Source: Aquatica leii (Eukaryota; Arthropoda; Insecta; Coleoptera; Lampyridae). Taken from it: a stretch of DNA of 64,000 nt. Positions 24,306 to 34,600 of the stretch are shown here, piece by piece. The translations under genes and the position numbers were made by a program. Where the stretch lies: positions 64,557,505-64,621,504 of the forward strand of contig CM069436.1 in the NCBI GenBank assembly GCA_035610365.1, read 5' to 3'. The notes below the pieces were generated by a model. The model was not told the DNA's origin, did not search any database, and saw only the letters and a program-made list of their open reading frames with translations. Numbering within the stretch: the first letter of the stretch is position 1; each line of letters opens with the position of its first letter.

Positions 24306-27300
24306 TATATTACACCTAATAATAACTTCAATAAGACTAGTTTTGTTGCGTCTTATATACACAAAACCAGCATAAGTACACTCTAAAAAATTTCAAAACA
24401 CCAAAAAACTTATAAAATGATCTTACCAATAAGCATTTTTCGGTACAAATTAGAAACATTAGACTACAAGTAAAAATATTCATGTTATTTTTATAACTTG
24501 AAGTATTTTTTTTGACGTTTGCAACGTGTAAATTCTTTTTAAATTTTCTTTAATAAGAAATTGTGTTGTCTACAAAAATTATACATTTTCACAATACATT
24601 TTTTTACGCAAATTAAGTTAATAAAATCAATTTTAATTATTTGTCAATTATAAAGTAAAATGCATCATTTTTTTCAAAACACACTATGACATTCAAATAA
24701 ATACTTTCAATAATTTCTTTTCTATTAAATTCTGTAAATATGTAAAAATGTTTTGTAATTTTTGATTTAAATGAGAAAAAATTAAAAAATAATTTTAATT
24801 AAATTAAATATGTTATTGCAAAAAAAAAATAAAACAGTCATTACAATTTTTTTTAATTTGTTTTATTTTTTGTAGAAATCGATTAAGACAAAAAAGTGCC
24901 TTATTAGTTTATACGTATTAAATAATATGTGATTTTTGTTTCGATAAAAGCAATCAATTATAGTTTAAAAGTTATGTAAATACGGTTATGGTTATTTTTT
25001 CTTCTGATTATTACACAACATTTGGCATATCCAATTTTTTTTGACATAGTTTCTCTTTTTAACCAATCCTTAGCACATTAATCAGTTATATAGAATACAG
25101 GTCATTTATTAGGCGGAATATTATAAAACTTAGTCAAATTTGTAAAATAGTCAAAAATCGAAAGTGATATACATACATTAAGATTTTTTTTTGTTTACAA
25201 AGTAAATAATTTATAACTAAATGTTTACAATAATTTTGCATATTCTTTTTACGATTGATTATTTATGACTTTGTAACTAAAACTTAAAGTATAAATATTC
25301 ATTTATAAATTCAACAAATGTAATTGCATCGGATATTTTTGCTTGCGTGTAATGTTCAGAAATTACGTTGATGTTAGAAACAGTGTTGTAATTTACAAAA
25401 GCTGACTGATAACTAGTTGCTAGCTTTTGTCGAAGTTCTGGTACAATACAACAATTTAGCGATCAGTAAAGCATCCATAATGAACATGCAAAGTCAACAA
25501 ACCGCAAGCTCATATAATATCAATTAAGACACAAAGCGGTACTAATGTACTTATGTCGGCAAGTTTAGGTAATTTCAGGCATCGTGTTCTGTATTTAAAT
25601 TAAGTACATACAATATTAAAAATGTATTTGTATTATGCATTACAACAGTCTTATCTTGACATTAATTAAATTTTGCATATCTACACGCTTAACGTCATAA
25701 TATAATTAAATTTAATATTTAATTCAATTTAATTACGTTTAGTATTTCTATGACAATACGCACTATTGCATTAAATCTTAACATCAAAGTAAATTTAGAG
25801 AAAGCTTCTAAATGCAAAAATGTTCTGAGAATATATTTTAAGTTATTTCTTAATCAGCCTTCTCCGTGCACTTTCTAAAAATTTAAAAATTTAACAAAGA
25901 AATTTTTAGTTAATCTGTTTTTTGACCAACGGCATAATCCTTCAACTACTTAACTGCTTTTACATGTTGCTAAATATTGCATTATAAGTACGGTTTCTTC
26001 ATCAGTTACTTATGTTTGTCACTCAATCAAAATTTTCAATTAAGAAGATGCGTTTATAATATTTTTTCTTTTAAATTTCTTGACATTTTCGTACTTTTTT
26101 ATATAATTTTATCTAATCTTTATATTTAATCTTCAATTTAGTAGTTTAATAAATTTTAACTAACTATATTTATTTAACATTGCGATCTTAAATATTTGAT
26201 AAAAACCAAACCTGATTTTTTTGATAAATTTGCGTTTAACGTATATATTATAGTTTATTAAAAATTTAAATGTTTTAAACAAATATTTAACCATTTGTCA
26301 ACATAAAATAAAAAATAGTAAATAACGGCACATTACAACAATTACAAAGACGAGTAATGTATTAGAATATTTACACAGAGAAAAAGGTTATGCAAAATTG
26401 ATATATACATCATGCAAATGGTTGTTGGTTTTGTCAAAACGAGGTATGGTTACGTTGAACTTTTTATTAGATTATAATTATAATTGTATTACACTTAAAA
26501 ATGTAGTCTAAGTTTTAGTAAATGTAAGTTTAACTTTTTAGAATGTGAATCAATTTAAGAAATAAAAACAAATGATTTAAATATTAAACGTCTATTAGAA
26601 TAGGTGTTACATGAATTTATAAAATGATATTTTTGTACGATAACTCATATTAATTGATTAATTCAAATGCTAGCTATGCAAGATGGCTATAGTAATTAAT
26701 CTTGTACTATTAGTTCAAAAATAGGCAAATGCCACAAGCCGCAGCGAGCTTACATATTTGTAATAACCTCGACACGAAGTTCTGTAAAAGTAAGTTTAAT
26801 AATTTCTTAATTCTTTAATAATTAAGAAAATAGAAAGTAAGTATAAATTGAATTACATAAAAAAGAAATACACTTGTAGAATAAATTAAAATTGATCAAA
26901 TGTATCATTTTGATAAGAATAATGAAGATTTGATGTATAAAGAGTATTACATTGATTAATTCGTTATTATTTAAGAAAATAGTTATTTCTAAGTTGTTTT
27001 TACACTATTTGAGAAGCTAATATAATCTAAAAATGTTCTGCAAGCGGAACTTATTAATGTATTTTTATAGGCAACTAACAATTCACATGATCAAACATTG
27101 TGCCTAAGATCAGAGTAATACTTCTGTAAATTATAAGCTTTCAAAACTAAAATAAATCGTCTTTTAAAAACTGTGACAAAGCTGAGTTAAATATTAGTTT
27201 AAAATTATGCACATTTTTAAAGAATGTGAAGCATACAAATAATGTTTAACAAATAATTTTATTTCTAAAATATAATTTGATATTATGCTAGTTCACTGTA

Positions 27301-28201
27301 TTTATGTTAAAATGTTGATAATATAGATGTTAGAATTTTAATTTATCATTAAATGTAGGTTTCATAACATGCTTAAAAATTAAATACATTGTTATAAATT
27401 TTAACAAAGAAAATGTGAGTAAGAATTGACATATATGTACATAAAGAAGAGTGCAAAATTGATATTTAAATTTTTGATAATTATAAATAAACGCTGTCAG
27501 ATGGAGCACATTATCTACTTATTAATCGCACAAAATACACAATAGCTGTACTATATGGGAACACCAGTGAATTATGCAATAAAACTTTTGACGAGAGTTA
27601 CATACATTTTTTGTTCTGGTTTTTGGGAAATTAATTGTTTTTATTCAAAAAAAGTGATATTAAAAACGTGATAATTTTAATATTGATGCTATCATTGCTT
27701 CTACACACTAACAGATAGGCCGAGTTTATAAGGCTACACAAAACTATTAAAATAGTTTCCGATAGAGGGGGTAGATGTCACCGTAAGCTACACTAAATAA
27801 TTTAAAGCTTTGATCACAACCGCAAGTGCGCGAAATCGAAGAACAGGTCGAATATTGGTTAACCACGTGCTTTCAACGTGTTCAACAAAACAACCGGTTT
27901 GGATTTTTGCAAGCGTTTTGCGTTTGTTTCATTTTGTGTGATTCGTTGTTATTGCTTTGCATTTGTGTGACGTATTTTTTTGTATTTATCTTCTGTGTAT
28001 TAATAGTCTAGAATTTATCTTTTCTGGATTTTGTTTATATCTTGACAAATAGGTAAGTATTCGCATTCTTTTACATTTTTAATAAAACAACTAATCTAAG
28101 TAAAAATTAAACAAGACCAAATTTAATGTAGAGTGAATCTAACACTAAGTTTTGACTCACCACTCATAGTTTTATACTACTGATCGTATAAAAAAAATTT
28201 G

Positions 28202-28372
28202 TCTAAACACATTGTTACTGAGTTTACTACCCTTCCTAAATTTGGTCAACTCTTAAATACGGTGAAGGACGTTATTCTTTTTCAATCTAACGGCGTTTAT
28301 ATTATTCTTTGCGTTTGTGGTTGTGTATACATAAGAAAAACGGGTAGAAGTGTAGGAATTTCTAAAATGTAA
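28202..28372 (+). pseudogene. Penelope-like GIY-YIG fragment
   Basis: Open for 56 codons to TAA 28370-28372: VKDVILFQSNGVYIILCVCG followed by CVYIRKTGRSVGISKM. NGVY-N9-VYI with a C-x-C between the two halves, then KTGRSV, matches the N-terminal half of a PLE GIY-YIG nuclease (usually SGVY...CSCG..YIG.TGRS). The YIG Gly is replaced by Arg, and the frame ends before the catalytic Glu. Distinct from the copy at 14218, so a second PLE lineage or a much older copy. Confidence 0.62.
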
Positions 28373-28411
28373 CAAAAAGTAAAAACTGTTTTTATTGGAT
28401 AAAAAATTTTC

Positions 28412-29011
28412 TTAAAATCTTTCAGCAATTGTACCGGCGTCAAATAAAATTTGAGGGAATATAGCAGCTTTGGATCTGCGAATACGTTCAGTGTTTTTTG
28501 TGCTCTTTTTTCTGCAGCCCTTAGTTGGATAATCGAAGAAAACTGCTGTGACATTATGTCTAAAGTGAGTAGTGAAGTATTGAATATACTTCGCAGTTAT
28601 TACTTTAAACGAGTTGTTAGGCCAAACAACTTTGTGAAGCAGATTACAACTATCTAACACCACATGTTTTGGTGTTCCTCGAGACTCATCCATGTTGACA
28701 GGTTCGAATACTGCAGAAAAAACCAATTTCGTTCTTTTCTACATTCCTTCTTCTGTGAACATCGACAATGGGAATGGTAAAAGCTCATTCGTGAAAACCA
28801 GTTTTAATTCTTCGTCAGATTGTTTCAAGGCACATAACCTGTGAAACAGAGTTAAAGAGTTAATTGTCACCTTTCCCTCACCAACTGAAACTGTTCGCAC
28901 AACAGATGCTAGGGATACGATTTTACCGTTTCGTTTCAATTTGACATCACGGAAGTTTTGTCCAACTACTCGTAACAAAGAATCCTGACCAATCCGAAGA
29001 CTCTGGTGTCT
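28412..29011 (-). pseudogene. multicopy insect protein relic with probable PIN/FEN1-like domain
   Basis: One minus-strand frame from 29011 down to a stop at 28412-28414, broken by a single TAG at 28739-28741. Upstream: GQDSLLRVVGQNFRDVKLKRNG, then ITINSLTLFHRLCAL-like text (INSLTLFHRLCALKQSDEEL) and FTNELLPFPLSMFTEEGM. After the stop: EPVNMDESRGTPKHVVLDSC, NLLHKVVWPNNSFKVITAKY, TAVFFDYPTKGCRKKSTKNT and ERIRRSKAA. The pattern VLD-x-x-x-LLH-x-V-W ... VFFDYP ... K-x-x-E-x-x-RR is one I recall from unnamed multicopy proteins of insects and cnidarians that seem to carry a PIN/FEN1-type nuclease fold; this is memory, not a search. The N-terminal and C-terminal parts are missing. Function unknown. 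Confidence 0.5.
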
Positions 29012-29658
29012 TCAATATGCGAATCAATTTTTCATCTTTAATTAAAACTTAGGTAATTGATATTTTCTAAATTGTCAGCAACTGCGATTCGTGGTATAAA
29101 GATCAAAGTATTTATTTATTATTATATTGCAATTTTCTATTAGTGTTAGTTCCTTATCACGGAAAACTTTAGAACTCTACCTTCTCAAGGTTAAAAGTAG
29201 GCAAGAAAGGTAATAAGACCTATACGACTATAATCTCTTGTTGCACAGCTAAGAGGGTTAAGTGGATTCTAGTCACTGGTGAAGACGACGACGATGATGC
29301 CAATTCCTACATTTCTCAGCTAACTACTCTGGAAGAATTCTTTGACGCAAAGGTCCTAATTATGTCTAAGTTAATTTCTACTGGTAAAGAATCTGTTGCC
29401 AGACAAAGTACAAAGTTAATGGATGTAATTTGTTTTAAAATTTGCTATGATTTTCTATTTTAACTTGGTTTTTTTTTGGTAAAATAAATAAAATTCTGTT
29501 TCTTATTGCTCTTTTTATACCGTTATAATAATCTATAAAATAAGTGTAACTAAACTTTCTTAGTTTAATAATTTTATGGTATAGTTTTTTACTTTTTTAT
29601 AAAGAAAGTAGTTTCAAGGTCTCCTAAAACATAAAATGTATTTTTGACAAAAAAATTT

Positions 29659-29690
29659 GTGTCTGTGTGCGTCTGTGTGTCTGTGTGTAA
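29659..29690 (+). repeat. GTCTGTGTGT-type simple repeat
   Basis: Imperfect (GTGTCT)n/(TG)n microsatellite just before the first unit of the direct repeat. Confidence 0.7.
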
Positions 29691-29691
29691 C

Positions 29692-30003
29692 GATGTACCA
29701 ACGATAACTCTCAAACCAAAACTCCTAGTAACTTGAAGTTTAGTACGGAGCTGACTTTTCATATTCTCTCGGTTTTATCAAAAGATGGCACTGATATAGA
29801 AACCGGATGTGGGTGTATCTACCATTTTTAACAGTTTTTCTTATATAATTTTGTACGTATGCAAATTATTCGAAATATTTTTACAGTTTCTTATAGAGTG
29901 AATTCTTCCTAACAATTTATTCCAATAAAATTTTTTTCGAACATTAACAGTTAGATATATTATTTATAATTTAAAGTTCGAATACTGCTTACGACGATTT
30001 TTT
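29692..30003 (+). repeat. direct repeat, unit 1
   Basis: About 310 bp that returns at 30112-30448. Shared blocks: ACGATAACTCT-x-x-AACC, CCTAGTAACTTGAA, TTTCATATTCTCTCGGTTTT, CCATTTTTAACAGTTTTT, TTTCTTATAGAG, CCTAACAATTTAT, and the end block TCGAAT-x-CTGC-T-x-CGA. Similar text is common in insect dispersed repeats. No reading frame. Confidence 0.8.
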
Positions 30004-30111
30004 TAAGAAAAAAATTTCGTATCTTGGAGGAAAAAAATAAAAAATTTTTTCTATATTCTTTTGCCTTGTTTATATACAGAGTGCTCCATCCTATTTAAAT
30101 TATATCTTTGA

Positions 30112-30448
30112 ATGTACCCACGATAATTCTGGAACCAAAAATCCTAGTAACTTGAAATTTAGTATAGAGCTGGTTTTTCATATTCTCTCGGTTTTGTCAA
30201 AAGATTGGTCTGATTAAAAACCGGAAGTGGCTGTATCCGCCATTTTTAACAGTTTTTGTTATGTAACTTTATCCGTATGTAAATTATTTAAATTATTTTT
30301 AGAGTTTCTTATAGAGATAATTTTTCCTAACAATTTATTTAAATAAATTTTTTTTCTAACATTCACAGTAGATATTTAATTTATAATTTCAAATGGATTC
30401 ATAAATATAATATAGCTTCGAATCCTGCCTGCGAAGTTTTTTTTACTG
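30112..30448 (+). repeat. direct repeat, unit 2
   Basis: Second unit, same orientation, about 420 bp downstream of the first. The two copies differ by many substitutions and small indels, so the duplication is old, or they are independent insertions of one family. Confidence 0.8.
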
Positions 30449-32682
30449 GTTTACTAAAGGGGTAAGCAATGTCAATGTGCAGAAATATAAGGGTTAGTCG
30501 ATATGACATAATCTCAATTTGCCATATTTCGGTTATATCTTAATGAAATCTAGGAAAAAAAATTATAGCATGTTAGGAAGTCAATACAAACGTGTACATA
30601 TCACTTCAAAATGGTTTTATGACAACATAACCTTAAAAAAATATGTAGACTTTCTTTTATCATTCTTTATAGGAAAGTCGTATGGTGCACACACCAGTTT
30701 TTTTAAATACAATTTTATATGTAATAGTAAACGTTTTTACGGCCGGAGTCTATATTTATCTTAGTATAGAATTTTATTTCTTCTATTGTTTAGGTTTTGA
30801 AAAAATTATAAACAATAGCATGGATGGATGCAGTATTATTTCTTTATAAAAAACTGGCACTTTTTTCTAAAATAATGAGGGAAACAAATAATTCAACATT
30901 AAAGATTTAGCATTGAAATCTCTATGCTGCATTTTTTAAGTCAGCACCATGCATATGCAAATAATACTTATGTGAATAATTTTGGTTTTTGAGAAATAGC
31001 ACCTATATTTATGATTTATTTGATTTCGACGTTCAAGATTCAGTAATATTTTAATATATTTAATTAAGTTTTAAAACTTGAATCAGCAAATTAAATATAA
31101 CTAAAACAGTAATCTTAAATAAAAAAATTCGAAAATTTATCGTATCACTCTGCAAACTCAGAAATTCGATTGCCCAACATGACAAAAATAATTTTCATTT
31201 ATACAGAAGTAAAATTAAAAATAAAATAATGTTGGTTTTGTTTTATACCAACAAAAAAACACTTTAAACAATTAATAATAGCAAATAATCCAGTTTTGAA
31301 CCTCTTGCCATAAACTTACCAAGAAGAATTAATAGTTTATATATTTAATTTTAATATTTTTGTTGCTCACTAATTTATCAAAATACTGTAAGTATAAAAA
31401 TTAAGAACAAACTGTATGAAAAACCCATGAGAAGATTAAAGTAGTTGTTCAAAAAGTTTTAAATAGATCATCCGTAAGAGAGTTTTGAAGAATTCTTATA
31501 TTATATTTTTAACGTCAAGTACAAACTAAAAATTTGTCAAATATTTGGTAAACTTTTTTTTTATAATTATAAACGACTTTCGGCTTAGACCGCGTCGTAG
31601 TTAAACACCCAGGCTTAGGCTTGGTCCTAGTCTCTCCTTGACAGCCAAAACAAGAAGTAGAACTTGGCCTTTGCCGTATTGTCGTTTGTGAAACCAAAAT
31701 TTGGTGAGTCAAGTAGCTGTTGCTGCAAACCTTCATAACGGTATAGCCAAATAACCGGTAGTTAGTAGAATTATAGAATTTGCAAAATTGGATTATGATA
31801 ATAACAAAACAAAAAAATGTGTATTAAACGTAACCCTTTTAAAAGTATTGTATTTGCAACAACCAACCTAAATGCTACTCGACATAGTAAGACATAAATT
31901 CACAAAAAAACGCAATAGAAAAAAATGAGAAACTAAACAAAGACGCAATTCCAGCACAGCGCAATAATAACAGGTAAAAAACGGATTACTAATAAAATAT
32001 TCTATGCAAAAAGTTGATTATACAAATCCAAGTATTTACAAACAACCAATAACGAATCTAAAATATAATGGAAAAGCGGATCAGTTTTCAAAATAAAAAT
32101 TTTAAATAAAAAATTAAGTGCGTGGATGCTTTATGCGCAAGTAAAATTTTTTTGTCGTTTGTGGCAGATACTACTGAATAGATTAAACTTTCTAATTATT
32201 GAAGAAAGTTTAAAATATTTTTTAAACTCTGCTATTTTAAATTAGAAAATGTAAGACAACCTAAATGTAGAATTGGTTGCATAAACTGTAGTAAAAAAAA
32301 TATTTTTGTATAACGTATGAATAATTTCATGTTTACTATACAAATATCTCGTTTTAATTTAATCATAATTAATAATTGTGATAGCCACTACTAGTACGAC
32401 ATTTAACAAATCTTTTATTGAAAAACTTAGAAAGCAGAAAAATTAAAACATACTCATTTCGGCACAAAATACAACACAATGTATTTATCTCTTATTTATT
32501 AAATGACGTACAATATAACCGAGATCAACCATTGATTAATCATTGTTACCTAAAGATTTATTTTCTTTAGTTTTTTGCTCATCAACTAAACTATCTGATT
32601 TTTACATTTCTTTACAAAGATGTCACACATGATTGCACTGCTTTTTCCAATTTTTATTGTTCATTTTTGTACCACTTCAAGC

Positions 32683-32800
32683 GGGTCACAAATGACTCAA
32701 AATTGTTATTTTCGTTTATAATTATTCCTATAAAATTTATCATTCATTATATAAAAAATGGTTTTCAAAATATTAGTATAAATAAGGTCACAAATGACCC
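32683..32800 (+). repeat. paired GGTCA-N4-TGACC motifs upstream of piggyBac relic
   Basis: GGGTCA-CAAA-TGACTC at 32683-32698 and GGTCA-CAAA-TGACCC at 32786-32800, in direct orientation about 100 bp apart. The same short palindrome type lies inside both ends of the piggyBac element at 11825-13456, so these are probably subterminal sequences of the second element. The outer TTAA end was not identified with confidence. Confidence 0.55.
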
Positions 32801-33349
32801 GGTTTCGGTAATGTGCGTTACGTATATTATTTTTCTATGCAAGTCTGAACAAGTCTGTGCGAAATGTACATCGATATGCAAGGCTTTATAAGCAGCATTA
32901 CTTCAGTCTTATAAAGTTTGTCGACGTTTACAGTGCAATAATAAATTAAAATAAAAAACCATTGACTGAAAAAGGGTTAGAGGCTGCTGCATAGGCTGTC
33001 TTACTCGATGATAGTGATAACCATATTGAGGAATGGGTAATAATAAATACAATTTATTTGAATAAATATGCAATAACTAATATAATATTTACAGACGGAG
33101 AAGAAGCCCAAAAAGCTTGTTCTAATTCTGAAAATAAAACTGTGACGGGCCGTACTTAGAAATATGTTTCGGTTGGTGCAATAATAATCAGAAAGGCAAA
33201 TGTTTTAGCAGAAGCACAAGGAATAAATAATAAAAGATCTGAAATTTCAACAATCATGGATTCATTTTCTTTACTCATATCCGATGACATAATAGAAATT
33301 ATCATATCATACAGAAATATCAAGGCCATGATAGAAGTTTGTGAATGAA

Positions 33350-33775
33350 TACGATGAAAATAATTTAACCTCCTAATTAGTATATTTGAGGAAGGTGTTT
33401 ACATCCTTTAAATGTAGGAGATGGCGAAAAGGAAACACAACTTACGGTGTTTTTCGTAGGCGACGTTTCGTGAACCAACAAAACATAAATACAACTCAGG
33501 TGAAACAAACAAACTTTTTAACTGAATAACTAGTTGTAAAAAACTAAAACGATTTGTTTTGTTTTAGTTTTTTACAACTAGTTATTCAGTTAAAAGGTTT
33601 GTTTGTTTCACCTGAGTTGTATTTATGTTTTGTTAATTTTGTTTTTTCTTATTTATTAAACAGAGAGGCCTGATGAAATAGACACACAGGTTCACGAAAC
33701 GTCGCCTACAAAAAACACCGTAAGTTGTGTTTCCTTTTCGCCATCTCCTACATTTGAAGGATTCAAACACCTTCC
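33350..33775. mobile_element. foldback insertion (probable paired PLE ends) inside piggyBac relic
   Basis: The flanking direct repeat TTTGTGAATGAA (33338-33349 and 33776-33787) is a 12-bp target duplication: removing the insert and one repeat rejoins the piggyBac frame at that point. The insert has about 39 bp of unique sequence, then a long palindrome with arms 33389-33550 and 33553-33776. The right arm is about 60 bp longer because the left lacks the part corresponding to 33634-33690. The right arm carries CTGATGA ... GAAACGTC, as in hammerhead-bearing Penelope-like terminal repeats. Variable-length target duplications and inverted terminal-repeat pairs are known for PLEs, so I infer an insertion consisting only of two PLE ends. 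No protein coding. Confidence 0.72.
33666..33707 (+). ncRNA. hammerhead-like core in foldback right arm
   Basis: CTGATGA (33670-33676) and GAAAC-GTC (33696-33703) in the right order and spacing. Stem I is 4 bp, AGGC (33666-33669) with GCCT (33704-33707), directly beside the core. ACGT gives the minimal palindromic stem III. Stem II (33677-33695) is poor, with only partial pairing, so this copy is probably inactive. Confidence 0.5.
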
Positions 33776-34600
33776 TTTGTGAATGAAATTCTACGCAAGA
33801 ACTTTTCAAGTATGAACAATGGACACCAGTAGATAAAATTACAATATGTGCTTTTCTTAGTATCTTAATTTTGACCGGTCGCATTCGTCAATCAAGGAAG
33901 GATCCTAGAAATTTGTGAATTGATAATACTAGCGGCAGAAACATTTATCAGGCTACAATGAGTAAACAAAGATTTTTGGATACATTGAGATATATTTGAT
34001 TTGATGTCTTATCTAATCGTGAAGAAAGAAAAAAGTCAGAAAAATTAGCTCGTATCTGTGTTCTCAGCAATATACTTGTTAGGAACTGCAGAGAATCATA
34101 CAATGCTTCTACTTATGGGACCATTGATAAGCAACTAGTATCGTTTCGTAGACGCTGTTTATTTCGAATGTATATGCCTAGTAAACCGGGCAAATACGGT
34201 ATTAAAATATGGACCTTATACGATGCGAATTTGTTCTATTGCTGCAATTTTGAAATTTATCAAGGAAAAATTAGAATTGTCAAGACTTTGAGCTTATTTT
34301 GAACTGGTAGTGGCCGTAATATAACCACAGACAATTTTTTGACTTATTTATCATTAGCAGAAGAGCTTCTTCGCAAAAATATTACTTTAATTAAAATTAT
34401 GCGAAAGAACAAAAAAGATCTGCCAAAGAGTTTACTGGAGATAAAAAACGCGCGACACATTTATCTGACTTTTTGTTTACTAAAAATATAACGCTGGTCT
34501 CGTATGTGACAAAACCACGTAAATTTGTCGTATTGTTATAAACAATGAACCATACTCACCAAATAACTGATGTCAAAACAAAGGTCAAACCAAATACTAT

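Larger units (their letters stand above)
23311..28201. other. A+T-rich stretch with foldback repeats, no gene
   Basis: Apart from the palindrome at 23618-23718 and the inverted pair 23734-23749 / 24290-24305, I see no gene. The segment 27780-28055 is less A+T-rich and ends in a GTAAGT donor-like site; it could be a 5' exon or part of the adjoining PLE scrap, but no reading frame is convincing. Confidence 0.5.
29012..32681. other. repeat-rich stretch without a recognised gene
   Basis: Contains a coding-like but unidentified plus-strand stretch at about 29267-29430 (KWILVTGEDDDDDANSYISQ ...), the direct repeat pair at 29692 and 30112, and a less A+T-rich patch at 31560-31740 whose minus-strand frame (31515-31736) shows no known motif. 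The rest is A+T-rich. Confidence 0.5.
32957..34600 (+). pseudogene. piggyBac-like transposase relic, copy 2, split by an insertion
   Basis: N-terminus PLTEKGLEAAA, stop, AVLLDDSDNHIEEW, then FSLLISDDIIEIIISYRNIKAMIEVCE up to 33349. After the inserted foldback the same frame resumes near 33787: KYEQWTPVDKITICAFLSIL, MSKQRFLDTLRYI, LSNREERKKSEKL, IDKQLVSFRRRCLFRMYMPS, KPGKYGIKIWTLYDA (first Asp region), a stop, GSGRNITTDNFLTYLSLAEE (second Asp region), LLEIKNARH and, in another frame, FTKNITLVSYVTKPRKFVVLL. It ends around 34600 before the third Asp region and the cysteine finger. It differs clearly from the copy at 12207 and keeps the DDD segment that copy lost. Several stops and frame changes; not functional. 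Confidence 0.85.

Noticed and set aside
31560..31740. Possible SINE or tRNA-derived repeat in a less A+T-rich patch
   Set aside because: No A-box/B-box pair of a polymerase III promoter and no cloverleaf could be found.
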